DNA of 5,518 nt, taken from assembly GCA_016934695.1 (NCBI GenBank), contig JAFGSH010000073.1:1-5518 (forward strand), written 5' to 3'. Made by a program: the position numbers and the translations under genes. The DNA is from Deltaproteobacteria bacterium (GTDB lineage Bacteria; Desulfobacterota; Syntrophia; Syntrophales; UBA2210). Every line of letters begins with the position of its first letter. The first letter of the stretch is position 1. Below, piece after piece: positions 1 to 5,518 of this stretch. The notes beneath the pieces are model-generated. The model worked only from the letters and a program-made list of their open reading frames with translations. It was not told the origin of the DNA and ran no database searches.

Positions 1-466
1 AGCCGCCCGCCGTCTGCGGGAAGGCGGTGTTGCTGTACAGATATTCAACCTTTTCCTTATGTTTCATCTCTTCGCTGGCTATCCTGAGGAGCATGTCCTT
101 GGCCTCTCCGTCCGGGTGCAGATCAGCCAGAGCCCGGTAAAAACGGTACGACTGGAGCTCACGGTGTGCCGCGACGAGATACACCTCCGCGCTGTCCATG
201 TCTTTCTTGATATCGGGCGCTTCGAGGTATTCGGCTATCTTGTAATCGACAACATCGGCCAGGCGCAGGGTGCCGGATTCATAGCGGCCGTCGCGGTACC
301 GTTCCAGAAATTCCCGGTGCCGCCGCTCCTCCCCCGCGAGGAAGTCCAGCGTGTCCCTGACGGTCGGATCCTCGACCCTTCCGGCCAGGTTCTTGTAAAA
401 GTCGCAGGCCTCTATCTCACGGTCGATGGCGATGTCGATGAGACTCTCCAGTCTTTTCTCTTTCAT
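1..466 (-). CDS. Ferritin-like (rubrerythrin-type) diiron protein, partial (C-terminus beyond window)
   Basis: Reading leftwards from an ATG at 464-466 gives 155 codons with no stop before the window edge, starting MKEKRLESLIDIAID. The translation is almost all helix and carries the ferritin-like diiron ligand pattern. Helix A has E17 in REIEACDFY. Helix B has E47-x-x-H50 in EERRH. Helix C has E103 in HRELQSYRFY. Helix D has E133-x-x-H136 in EEMKH. These E/ExxH pairs are the usual ligands of rubrerythrin-type four-helix bundles, which in anaerobes commonly reduce peroxide or bind iron in the cytoplasm; that role is inferred from the family. No rubredoxin-type Cys4 site is visible in the part seen, but rubrerythrin carries one at its C-terminus, so its absence cannot be judged. 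The start is supported by an AAGGGAG site 7 nt upstream. The gene lies downstream of dnaK on the same strand but seems to have its own promoter. The exact subfamily is not resolved. Confidence 0.85.
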   Translation of the reverse strand, partial: MKEKRLESLIDIAIDREIEACDFYKNLAGRVEDPTVRDTLDFLAGEERRHREFLERYRDGRYESGTLRLADVVDYKIAEYLEAPDIKKDMDSAEVYLVAAHRELQSYRFYRALADLHPDGEAKDMLLRIASEEMKHKEKVEYLYSNTAFPQTAGG

Positions 467-473
467 GTCTGAT

Positions 474-480
474 CTCCCTT
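474..480 (-). promoter_or_regulatory. Ribosome binding site of the ferritin-like gene
   Basis: On the minus strand this reads AAGGGAG, a good Shine-Dalgarno match, and it lies 7 nt before the ATG at 466. It fixes the start of the ferritin-like protein and argues against an upstream start. Confidence 0.75.
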
Positions 481-584
481 GCGGATGTTTCCTGTTGCGG
501 GATCCGGGCGCACATCCCGTCGCCGATGACCGGAGGACCTGGAAGAGGAATAAGAAAATGCGGGAGAGTCGATGACGCTGAAGA

Positions 585-630
585 GGATTGCGCGTGCCGG
601 ATTGCCGAAGTATGACAAAAAACGGATTGC
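585..630 (-). repeat. Three copies of GCAATCC around the ferritin-like gene's promoter
   Basis: On the minus strand GCAATCC occurs at 624-630, 599-605 and 585-591. The first lies between the -35 and -10 boxes, the second at the predicted transcription start, the third just downstream. The start-to-start steps are 25 and 14 nt. Position suggests an operator, but a 7-mer can recur by chance and no regulator family is recognised. Confidence 0.35.
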
Positions 631-637
631 GTGTCAA
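609..637 (-). promoter_or_regulatory. Candidate sigma-70 promoter for the ferritin-like gene
   Basis: On the minus strand a perfect -35 hexamer TTGACA (632-637) is followed after exactly 17 nt by CATACT (609-614), which matches four of six positions of the TATAAT -10 box. Transcription would begin near 602, giving a leader of about 135 nt before the ATG at 466. The position just after the dnaK hairpin suits an independent transcription unit. The -10 box is only moderate, so activator dependence is possible. The call rests on sequence match alone. Confidence 0.55.
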
Positions 638-643
638 ACCGGC

Positions 644-664
644 GCCCGGGGATCTCCCCCGGGC
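644..664 (-). terminator. GC-rich hairpin after dnaK, possible transcription terminator
   Basis: An uninterrupted 8-bp inverted repeat (GCCCGGGG at 644-651 with CCCCGGGC at 657-664) encloses a 5-nt loop, 34 nt past the dnaK stop codon. As RNA it would be a very stable hairpin. On the minus strand no U-run follows it directly; the only T6 stretch, at 617-622, lies about 21 nt further on. It is therefore not a textbook intrinsic terminator. It could act as an RNA-stabilising 3' end, a partial terminator, or a hairpin near a Rho-dependent end. Confidence 0.45.
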
Positions 665-698
665 ACCGATCTTTGTAACGAAGAGGGTGAACGGATCT

Positions 699-2609
699 CT
701 ATTTGTCGACTTCCTCGAAATCGGCATCGACCACGTCGTCGTCGGCCTTGGCCGATTCGGCCTGCGGTTCTCCCTCAGAGGCGCCGCCCGCCTGCTCTTT
801 GGCGGTTGCCTTCGCGTACATGGCCTCCGCCAGTTTGTGAGAGGCCTGGGTCACTTCCTCCTGGGCGGCCTTGATGGCGTCGACGTCATCACCTTCCATG
901 GCCTTCTTGAGCCTGGCGACGGCGTCTTCTATGGTGGATTTCTGCCCCGCATCCAGCTGATCGCCCATCTCTTTGAGGTTCTTTTCGACACTGTAGATCA
1001 GCGAATCTGCCTGATTCTTCAGTTCGATCAGCTCCTTCTTCTTCTTGTCCTCTTCGCCGTGGGCCTCGGCCTCCTTGACCAGCTTGTCGATCTCTTCCTC
1101 GGAAAGACCGCTCGAAGCGGTGATCTTGATGCTCTGCTCCTTCCCCGTGCCGAGATCCTTGGCTGACACGTGGACGATGCCGTTGGCGTCGATATCGAAG
1201 GTGACCTCGATCTGCGGCAGGCCCCTGGGCGCCGGCGGGATCCCGGTCAGCTCGAATCTCCCCAGCGTCCTGTTGTCCGCAGCCATGGAACGCTCTCCCT
1301 GGAGGACATGGATGCTCACCGCCGGCTGGTTATCCGCCGCCGTGGAGAATATCTGGCTCTTCTTCGTCGGGATGGTGGCGTTCTTCTCGATCAGTTTCGT
1401 CATAACCCCTCCCAGGGTCTCGATGCCGAGGGAGAGCGGAGTCACATCGAGGAGGAGGACATCCTTTACATCGCCGGCCAGGACGCCGCCCTGGATGGCA
1501 GCCCCGACGGCGACCACCTCATCAGGATTGACCCCCTTGTGGGGTTCCTTGCCGAAGATCTCCTTGACCTTCTGCTGGACACGGGGCATCCGGGTCATCC
1601 CTCCGACCAGGACTACTTCCCCGATATCCGAGGCCTTCAGCCCGGAATCCTTCAGCGCCATCTTGCAGGGACCCTCGAGCTTGTCGATCAGGTCGGAGAC
1701 CAGCATCTCCAGCTTGGCCCTGGTGAGTTTCATGTTGAGGTGCTTGGGGCCCGACGCGTCAGCCGTGACGAAGGGCAGGTTGATATCCGTCTCCATGGAT
1801 GTGGAGAGCTCCATCTTCGCCTTCTCCGCCGCCTCCTTGATGCGCTGGAGGGCCATCTTGTCCTTTCTCAGGTCGATCCCCTGGTCCTTCTTGAACTCGT
1901 CCGCGATGTAGTCGATCAGTTTCTGATCGAAGTCCTCGCCTCCCAGGTGGGTGTCGCCGTTGGTCGCCTTCACCTCGAAGACGCCTCCCCCCAGTTCCAG
2001 AATGGAGATGTCGAAGGTCCCGCCGCCCAGGTCGAAGACCGCGATCTTCTCGTCGGCCTTCTTGTCGAGGCCGTAGGCGAGCGCCGCGGCGGTCGGCTCG
2101 TTGATGATACGCAGGACGTTCAGCCCCGCGATCTTCCCGGCATCCTTGGTTGCCTGCCGCTGCGAGTCGTTGAAGTAGGCGGGGACCGTGATCACCGCAT
2201 CGGTCACCTTCTCCCCCAGGTAGTCCTCGGCGGTCTGTTTCATCTTTGTCAGTACCATCGAGGAGATCTCAGGCGTGCTGTAGTTTTTCCCCCTGACTGT
2301 CACCTGGGCGTCGCCGTTCTTCGCCTCCGTGATCTTGAAGGGACTGATGGTGATGTCGTACTGGACCTCCTTCGACGAAAATTTCCGTCCGATCAGTCTC
2401 TTGACCGCGTACACGGTATTTTCGGGGTTGGTGATGGCCTGCCGCTTGGCGGTCTGCCCGACCAGCCGTTCGCCGCTTTCCGTGAAGGCAATCACCGACG
2501 GTGTGGTCCGATTTCCCTCCTGATTTGCTATGACGACCGGGTCGTTACCCTCCATGACGGCGACACACGAGTTTGTCGTCCCCAGATCGATTCCTATGAT
2601 CTTACCCAT
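699..2609 (-). CDS. dnaK: Molecular chaperone DnaK (Hsp70)
   Basis: This is a complete 636-residue Hsp70, the normal bacterial length. It is a cytosolic ATP-driven chaperone that binds unfolded segments and cycles with a J-protein and GrpE. The nucleotide-binding domain fills about residues 1-382. It shows phosphate loop 1 ([11 protein letters not shown], 5-15), the motif [15 protein letters not shown] (144-158), [11 protein letters not shown] (170-180), phosphate loop 2 DLGGGTFD (193-200, where T198 corresponds to the autophosphorylated Thr), and [10 protein letters not shown] (333-342). The stretch around 78-107 is the N-terminal-domain insertion typical of diderm bacteria. The interdomain linker [13 protein letters not shown] is at 383-395. 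The substrate-binding beta domain follows to about 500, then a helical lid. The C-terminus is the conserved acidic tail [12 protein letters not shown]. The ATG is preceded by AGGAGG. It is the last gene of the gmhA-grpE-dnaK operon, 30 nt after grpE; no dnaJ follows. Recognition is unambiguous. Confidence 0.99.
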   Translation of the reverse strand: MGKIIGIDLGTTNSCVAVMEGNDPVVIANQEGNRTTPSVIAFTESGERLVGQTAKRQAITNPENTVYAVKRLIGRKFSSKEVQYDITISPFKITEAKNGDAQVTVRGKNYSTPEISSMVLTKMKQTAEDYLGEKVTDAVITVPAYFNDSQRQATKDAGKIAGLNVLRIINEPTAAALAYGLDKKADEKIAVFDLGGGTFDISILELGGGVFEVKATNGDTHLGGEDFDQKLIDYIADEFKKDQGIDLRKDKMALQRIKEAAEKAKMELSTSMETDINLPFVTADASGPKHLNMKLTRAKLEMLVSDLIDKLEGPCKMALKDSGLKASDIGEVVLVGGMTRMPRVQQKVKEIFGKEPHKGVNPDEVVAVGAAIQGGVLAGDVKDVLLLDVTPLSLGIETLGGVMTKLIEKNATIPTKKSQIFSTAADNQPAVSIHVLQGERSMAADNRTLGRFELTGIPPAPRGLPQIEVTFDIDANGIVHVSAKDLGTGKEQSIKITASSGLSEEEIDKLVKEAEAHGEEDKKKKELIELKNQADSLIYSVEKNLKEMGDQLDAGQKSTIEDAVARLKKAMEGDDVDAIKAAQEEVTQASHKLAEAMYAKATAKEQAGGASEGEPQAESAKADDDVVDADFEEVDK

Positions 2610-2619
2610 TGTAATGAAA

Positions 2620-2625
2620 CCTCCT
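2620..2625 (-). promoter_or_regulatory. Ribosome binding site of dnaK
   Basis: The minus strand reads AGGAGG, a perfect Shine-Dalgarno core, 10 nt before the dnaK ATG at 2607-2609. It sits in the 30-nt gap after the grpE stop. This is stronger than the grpE site, consistent with DnaK being made in excess over GrpE; that last point is inference. Confidence 0.8.
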
Positions 2626-2639
2626 GATTGATTATTCTA

Positions 2640-3191
2640 TTATCTGCTATGCCGTGCGATGGATACCTTGGCCGGGCGGAGCAACCTCCCGTTCAGCAGG
2701 TATCCCGTTTCAAATTCTTCCGCGACCGTGTTGTCCTGACCCCTGTTTCCCTCGACCTGCATGATTGCCTCGTGAAAGTTGGGGTCGAACTCTTTTCCTA
2801 TGGCGTCGATCTTCGTGGCGCCGTGTTTGCCGAGAACGGAGAGAAGGGTGTCGCGGATCATCTTCAGTCCGTCCACGAACGCCTGAAGATCTCCCGATTC
2901 GGAGGCGTGTTCGAGGGCCCGCTCCATGCTGTCCACCGTCGGCAGGATGTCCCTGATCAGGTTCTCGTTCGCGTACTTTACGAAATCCTGGCGGTCCCGT
3001 GCGGCTCGCTTTTTGTAATTTTCGAGCTCGGCGGCGGCGCGCAGGTATCTGTCGTGATTTTCAGCGGCTGCCCGTTCGGCCTCTTCCAGCCGCGCGATCA
3101 ACTCCTTCTTCGAGGGCTGCCTGGCGTGATCGCTTCCCCTGCCGCCGTGTTCTTCTGTGTGTGTCCTGTCTTCGCTCGAATCTTCCACCAT
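2640..3191 (-). CDS. grpE: Nucleotide exchange factor GrpE
   Basis: A complete 183-residue GrpE, within the usual 165-215 range. It is a cytosolic homodimer that releases ADP from DnaK and acts as a thermosensor in known members. The first 25 or so residues are polar and disordered-looking. A long charged helix follows (about 28-70, including RAAAELENYKKRAARDR at 51-67), the dimeric coiled coil of the family. The C-terminal beta-wing domain carries EFDPNFHEAIM (134-144) and GYLLNGRLLRPAKVSIA (163-179), the GrpE signature. The reading frame stays open 42 codons further upstream, but that stretch overlaps the end of gmhA, is Arg- and Trp-rich, and does not resemble GrpE. The start is therefore put at ATG 3189-3191, 16 nt after the gmhA stop. 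The Shine-Dalgarno there is weak (GGAAG 4 nt away or AAGGGA 12 nt away), so translation may be coupled to gmhA. dnaK follows. Confidence 0.97.
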   Translation of the reverse strand: MVEDSSEDRTHTEEHGGRGSDHARQPSKKELIARLEEAERAAAENHDRYLRAAAELENYKKRAARDRQDFVKYANENLIRDILPTVDSMERALEHASESGDLQAFVDGLKMIRDTLLSVLGKHGATKIDAIGKEFDPNFHEAIMQVEGNRGQDNTVAEEFETGYLLNGRLLRPAKVSIARHSR

Positions 3192-3207
3192 GATGCTTCC
3201 GTATCCC

Positions 3208-3801
3208 TTATTCCTTCCCCGGTTTTTTAAACAGCCGGTAGTCCACCATCTCACAGATGACGTGTCCCGCCGTGATGTGCGCCTCCTGGATACGGGGGGT
3301 GCTGTTGGATGAAACATTGAGACAGATGTCCGTCATCCCCGCCACCTTTCCTCCGTCTTTTCCCGTGAAGGCGATTGTTGCCATCCCCACCTTTGCCGCG
3401 GCCTGAAAGCCCTTCAGCACGTTGGGCGAAGAGCCGCTGGTGCTGATCCCCCACGCCACGTCCCCTTCGCGGCCGATGGCCCGTATCTGTTTGGCGAAGA
3501 TCTCCGAGAAATCGTAGTCGTTGGCGATACTCGTTATCACGGATGTATCCGTGCTCAGGGCGATCGCCGGGAGGGGCGGACGTTCGATGAGAAACCGGTT
3601 GACGAACTCCGCCGCGAGATGCTGGGCATCCGCTGCGCTTCCCCCGTTTCCGAAGAGGAGTATTTTATGGCCTTCGTTCAGGGTCTGTGTGATGACGTCT
3701 ACTGCCTTCACGAGCCGGGAGAGATTTTCATTCACGAAGACCTCTTTCACGCGACTGCTTTCCCGAAATGACCGTATGATGATGTCTTCGATATCTTCCA
3801 C
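3208..3801 (-). CDS. gmhA: Phosphoheptose isomerase GmhA (sedoheptulose 7-phosphate isomerase)
   Basis: A complete 197-residue SIS-domain protein. GmhA converts sedoheptulose 7-phosphate to D-glycero-D-manno-heptose 7-phosphate in the cytosol, the first step towards the ADP-heptose used in LPS inner core. The SIS core is clear: ILLFGNGGSAADAQHLAAEF (47-66) and GISTSGSSPNVL (118-129). The residues matching the known E. coli zinc and active-site ligands fall at the same numbers: H61, E65, Q172 and H180 (in STPRIQEAHITAGH). This also separates it from DiaA-like SIS proteins, although close paralogues exist. The start is GTG (3799-3801), supported by GGAGG 4 nt upstream, by the family-matching length before H61, and by the lack of a nearby in-frame ATG. 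It is the first gene of the operon; its stop lies 16 nt before grpE. The leader from the predicted promoter is only about 23 nt. Confidence 0.93.
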   Translation of the reverse strand: MEDIEDIIIRSFRESSRVKEVFVNENLSRLVKAVDVITQTLNEGHKILLFGNGGSAADAQHLAAEFVNRFLIERPPLPAIALSTDTSVITSIANDYDFSEIFAKQIRAIGREGDVAWGISTSGSSPNVLKGFQAAAKVGMATIAFTGKDGGKVAGMTDICLNVSSNSTPRIQEAHITAGHVICEMVDYRLFKKPGKE

Positions 3802-3805
3802 GTTG

Positions 3806-3810
3806 CCTCC
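3806..3810 (-). promoter_or_regulatory. Ribosome binding site supporting the GTG start of gmhA
   Basis: The minus strand reads GGAGG followed by CAAC and then GTG. The 4-nt spacing is short, but no other start codon in this frame has a better site. It decides the GTG start at 3801. Confidence 0.6.
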
Positions 3811-3830
3811 ACCCGCCCCGTTTTGATCGT

Positions 3831-3860
3831 AATATAGGGATCGCCATGGTATATGTCAAG
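3831..3860 (-). promoter_or_regulatory. Promoter of the gmhA-grpE-dnaK operon; matches both sigma-70 and sigma-32 patterns
   Basis: On the minus strand TTGACA (3854-3859) is a perfect sigma-70 -35 box. After 17 nt comes TATATT (3831-3836), five of six to TATAAT. The same bases also fit the heat-shock pattern CTTGAAA / CCCCATNT: CTTGACA at 3854-3860 matches six of seven, and CCCTATAT at 3832-3839 matches seven of eight, with a 14-nt gap that lies in the 11-16 nt range. Transcription should start near 3824, about 23 nt before the gmhA GTG. No CIRCE inverted repeat (TTAGCACTC / GAGTGCTAA) is visible, so HrcA control at this site is unlikely. That sigma-32 acts here is inferred. Confidence 0.75.
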
Positions 3861-3938
3861 GAAGGGACGTGAATAATTGGAAAAATGGGATTGAAAGAAT
3901 GCCGGAGACGTGTTAGAGATTCCTTCCACATCGATTAC

Positions 3939-3943
3939 GGGAG
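3939..3943 (+). promoter_or_regulatory. Ribosome binding site of leuS
   Basis: GGGAG lies 6 nt before the ATG at 3950, at standard spacing. It supports this ATG as the leuS start; the residue numbering of the editing site, identical to E. coli LeuRS, agrees. Confidence 0.75.
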
Positions 3944-3949
3944 CACGGT

Positions 3950-5518
3950 ATGAAAAAAAAGTACAACCCTTCGAAGATAGAGGGAAAATGGCAGAGCTGC
4001 TGGGAGGGTGAAAAGACCTTCAAAGTGGGCGAAGACACCGCGAAGGGAAAATATTATCTCCTGGAGATGTTCCCCTATCCTTCCGGGCGGATCCATATGG
4101 GACACGTGAGAAACTACACCATCGGCGATGTGGTGGCGCGGTACAAGAAGATGCGCGGGTACAACGTCCTGCACCCCATCGGATGGGATTCCTTCGGCAT
4201 GCCCGCTGAGAACGCCGCCATCGAGCACGGGATCCCACCCGCTAAGTGGACCAATGAAAATATCGATTCCATGAAGAAGCAGCTCAAGAGGATGGGATTC
4301 AGTTACGACTGGGAACGGGAGATCTCCACCTGCGAGCCGGAATACTACCGGTGGGAACAGCTCTTTTTCCTCTGGATGTACGAAAAGGGTCTCGCCTACA
4401 AGAAGGAGGGGTCCGTCAACTGGTGCCCCACCTGCAAGACCGTCCTGGCGAACGAACAGGTGGAGGCGGGGCTGTGCTGGCGGTGCGGCAGCGAGGTCAC
4501 CGAGAAGTACTTCGATCAGTGGTTCTTCCGGATCACCGCCTACGTGGAGGAGCTCCTGGACTGGTGCGACAGGCTCCCCGGCTGGCCGGAGCGGGTCCTC
4601 ACCATGCAGCGAAACTGGATCGGCAAGAGCCACGGGTGCGAGCTCGTCTTTCCCATGGCCGATTCCGACGACGTCATCAAGGTCTTCACCACCCGGCAGG
4701 ACACGATATTCGGCGCCACCTTCATGCTGATAGCCGCGGAGCACCCCCTGGTGATGCGGCTCGCGGAGGGCAAACCGGTGGAGCGGGAGGTACAGGCCTT
4801 CGTCGAGCGTGTCAAGAAGCAGGACCGGATGATGCGGACCTCCGATTACTACGAGAAGGAGGGTGTCTTCCTGGACGCCTACTGTCTCAACCCGGTGACG
4901 GACAAAAGGATGCCGGTCTACGCCGCGAACTTCGTCCTGGCGGACTACGGGACGGGGTGTGTCATGGCCGTCCCCACCCACGACCAGCGCGACTTCGAGT
5001 TCGCCGAGAAGTACGGGCTCGAGAAGATCGTGGTGATCCAGAATCCCGATGATCCGCTGGATGCCGCAACGATGACCGAGGCCTATGTGGACGAGGGAAC
5101 CCTGATCAATTCCGGTCAGTTCGACGGGATGAAGAACCTGCAGGCCCTCGAGGACATCGCGGAATACCTGGAATCGATCGGCCGGGGGCGCAAGACGATC
5201 GAATACCGCCTGCGTGACTGGGGGATATCCCGCCAGCGTTACTGGGGGGCGCCCATCCCGATGATCAACTGCGAGAAATGCGGGGCCGTCCCCGTGCCCG
5301 AAGAAGACCTTCCCGTCGTCTTGCCGAAGGAGGTGGCATTGACGGGGGAGGGGGAATCCCCGCTGGGGAAGATCGCCTCGTTCGTGAACGTCGCCTGTCC
5401 CACCTGCGGCGGGGCGGCACGGCGCGAGACGGACACCATGGATACCTTTGTCGAATCCTCGTGGTACTTCGCCCGGTACTGCTCGGCGCACCATGACAAA
5501 AAACCCGGCCTCGACCGG
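3950..5518 (+). CDS. leuS: Leucyl-tRNA synthetase (LeuRS), partial (C-terminus beyond window)
   Basis: The frame is open for 523 codons to the window edge, from [15 protein letters not shown]; full LeuRS is usually 800-880 residues. It is a class I synthetase that charges tRNA-Leu with leucine and edits mischarged tRNA. The catalytic core shows [20 protein letters not shown] (39-58), with HMGH being the class I HIGH motif. A zinc-binding Cys4 site follows (C159-P-T-C162 and C176-W-R-C179). The CP1 editing domain shows TTRQDT (247-252) and [19 protein letters not shown] (334-352). T252 and D345 fall at the numbers of the key E. coli editing residues. Return to the Rossmann core is marked by [16 protein letters not shown] (423-438). 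A second Cys set, C441/C444 and C483/C486, precedes [16 protein letters not shown] (495-510). The KMSKS loop, anticodon-binding domain and C-terminal domain lie outside. Gln replaces Pro at 250 of the threonine-rich editing motif. It is divergent from the gmhA operon. Confidence 0.98.
   Translation, partial: MKKKYNPSKIEGKWQSCWEGEKTFKVGEDTAKGKYYLLEMFPYPSGRIHMGHVRNYTIGDVVARYKKMRGYNVLHPIGWDSFGMPAENAAIEHGIPPAKWTNENIDSMKKQLKRMGFSYDWEREISTCEPEYYRWEQLFFLWMYEKGLAYKKEGSVNWCPTCKTVLANEQVEAGLCWRCGSEVTEKYFDQWFFRITAYVEELLDWCDRLPGWPERVLTMQRNWIGKSHGCELVFPMADSDDVIKVFTTRQDTIFGATFMLIAAEHPLVMRLAEGKPVEREVQAFVERVKKQDRMMRTSDYYEKEGVFLDAYCLNPVTDKRMPVYAANFVLADYGTGCVMAVPTHDQRDFEFAEKYGLEKIVVIQNPDDPLDAATMTEAYVDEGTLINSGQFDGMKNLQALEDIAEYLESIGRGRKTIEYRLRDWGISRQRYWGAPIPMINCEKCGAVPVPEEDLPVVLPKEVALTGEGESPLGKIASFVNVACPTCGGAARRETDTMDTFVESSWYFARYCSAHHDKKPGLDR

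Larger units (their letters stand above)
3802..3949. other. Divergent intergenic region between gmhA and leuS
   Basis: This 148-bp stretch separates the leftward chaperone operon from rightward leuS and is more AT-rich than the genes around it. The half next to gmhA holds the operon promoter. The half next to leuS must hold the leuS promoter, but I see only weak matches, for example TTGAAA at 3891-3896 with a poor -10 (TAGAGA) at 3914-3919. There is no T-box or leader-peptide structure I can support. Confidence 0.6.

Noticed and set aside
59..472. A 137-codon plus-strand frame at the left end
   Set aside because: The opposite strand encodes the ferritin-like protein with correct metal ligands and a good ribosome site; this frame is its shadow.
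1170..2627. A 485-codon open frame on the plus strand, opposite dnaK
   Set aside because: It is antisense to an unambiguous dnaK. Its Leu-, Asp- and Gly-rich composition follows from the complement of GC-rich codons. Long antisense frames over dnaK are a known artefact. No ribosome site or family resemblance is seen.
2628..3230. A 200-codon plus-strand frame opposite grpE
   Set aside because: It is opposite the well-supported grpE and has no motif or initiation signal of its own.
3192..3317. Extension of GrpE by 42 residues to an upstream start at 3317
   Set aside because: It would overlap the 3' end of gmhA by about 110 bp, and its Arg/Trp-rich sequence does not look like GrpE. The ATG at 3191 gives a normal length.
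3891..3919. Possible leuS promoter TTGAAA-N17-TAGAGA on the plus strand
   Set aside because: The -10 box matches only about three of six positions. The location is plausible, but the match is too weak to list as a feature.
3728..3931. Short minus-strand frames (60-67 codons) in the gmhA-leuS gap
   Set aside because: They cross the strong operon promoter and the start of gmhA, and have no ribosome site or conserved look. They would have to be transcribed from upstream of the promoter.
3802..3949. CIRCE operator upstream of the chaperone operon
   Set aside because: I looked for TTAGCACTC and GAGTGCTAA separated by about 9 nt and saw neither half.
3935..5494. A 519-codon open frame on the minus strand, opposite leuS
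   Set aside because: It lies fully opposite a clear LeuRS with all expected motifs. The sequence is rich in Pro, Val, Gly, His and Asp, as expected for a reverse-complement shadow, and has no recognisable domain.
1..5518. A novel defence, mobile or RNA-based system
   Set aside because: All long stretches are explained by five recognised gene families. The gaps are 16, 30, 148 and 232 bp, and none holds repeat arrays, transposon ends, tRNA-like folds or other unexplained structure beyond the small motifs listed.

Overview
This window looks like ordinary chromosome from a Gram-negative (LPS-bearing) bacterium with moderately high GC. It holds five protein genes, and the two at the edges are cut off. 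Three points suggest the host: a heptose gene (gmhA), a DnaK with the N-terminal-domain insertion typical of diderm bacteria, and a bacterial-type LeuRS. The LeuRS editing motif TTRQDT and a rubrerythrin/ferritin-like diiron protein are compatible with an anaerobic deltaproteobacterial (Desulfobacterota-like) host. That placement is an inference, not a proof.

Layout: (1) 1-466, minus strand: the start and most of a ferritin-like diiron protein, running off the left edge. (2) 467-698: a non-coding gap with a GC-rich hairpin after dnaK, a sigma-70-like promoter reading left into the ferritin-like gene, three copies of GCAATCC around that promoter, and a leader of about 135 nt. (3) 699-3801, minus strand: a compact operon in transcription order gmhA - grpE - dnaK, with gaps of 16 and 30 nt. 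(4) 3802-3949: a 148-bp divergent intergenic region with a strong promoter for the operon. That promoter matches sigma-70 and also fits the heat-shock sigma-32 pattern closely. (5) 3950-5518, plus strand: the first 523 codons of leuS, running off the right edge.

How the genes work together: DnaK (Hsp70) and its nucleotide-exchange factor GrpE form the core of the stress chaperone machine. The J-protein partner (dnaJ) and the HrcA repressor gene often found in such clusters are not here. GmhA makes the heptose precursor of LPS core and sits first in the operon, so outer-membrane precursor synthesis would be co-transcribed with the chaperones. The ferritin-like protein probably handles peroxide or iron but appears to have its own promoter. 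LeuS is an independent, divergently transcribed housekeeping gene.

I found no tRNA or rRNA, CRISPR array, insertion sequence, prophage or exotic system. The most interesting points are the dual-type promoter, the gmhA-chaperone linkage, and the repeated motif around the ferritin-like gene's promoter.
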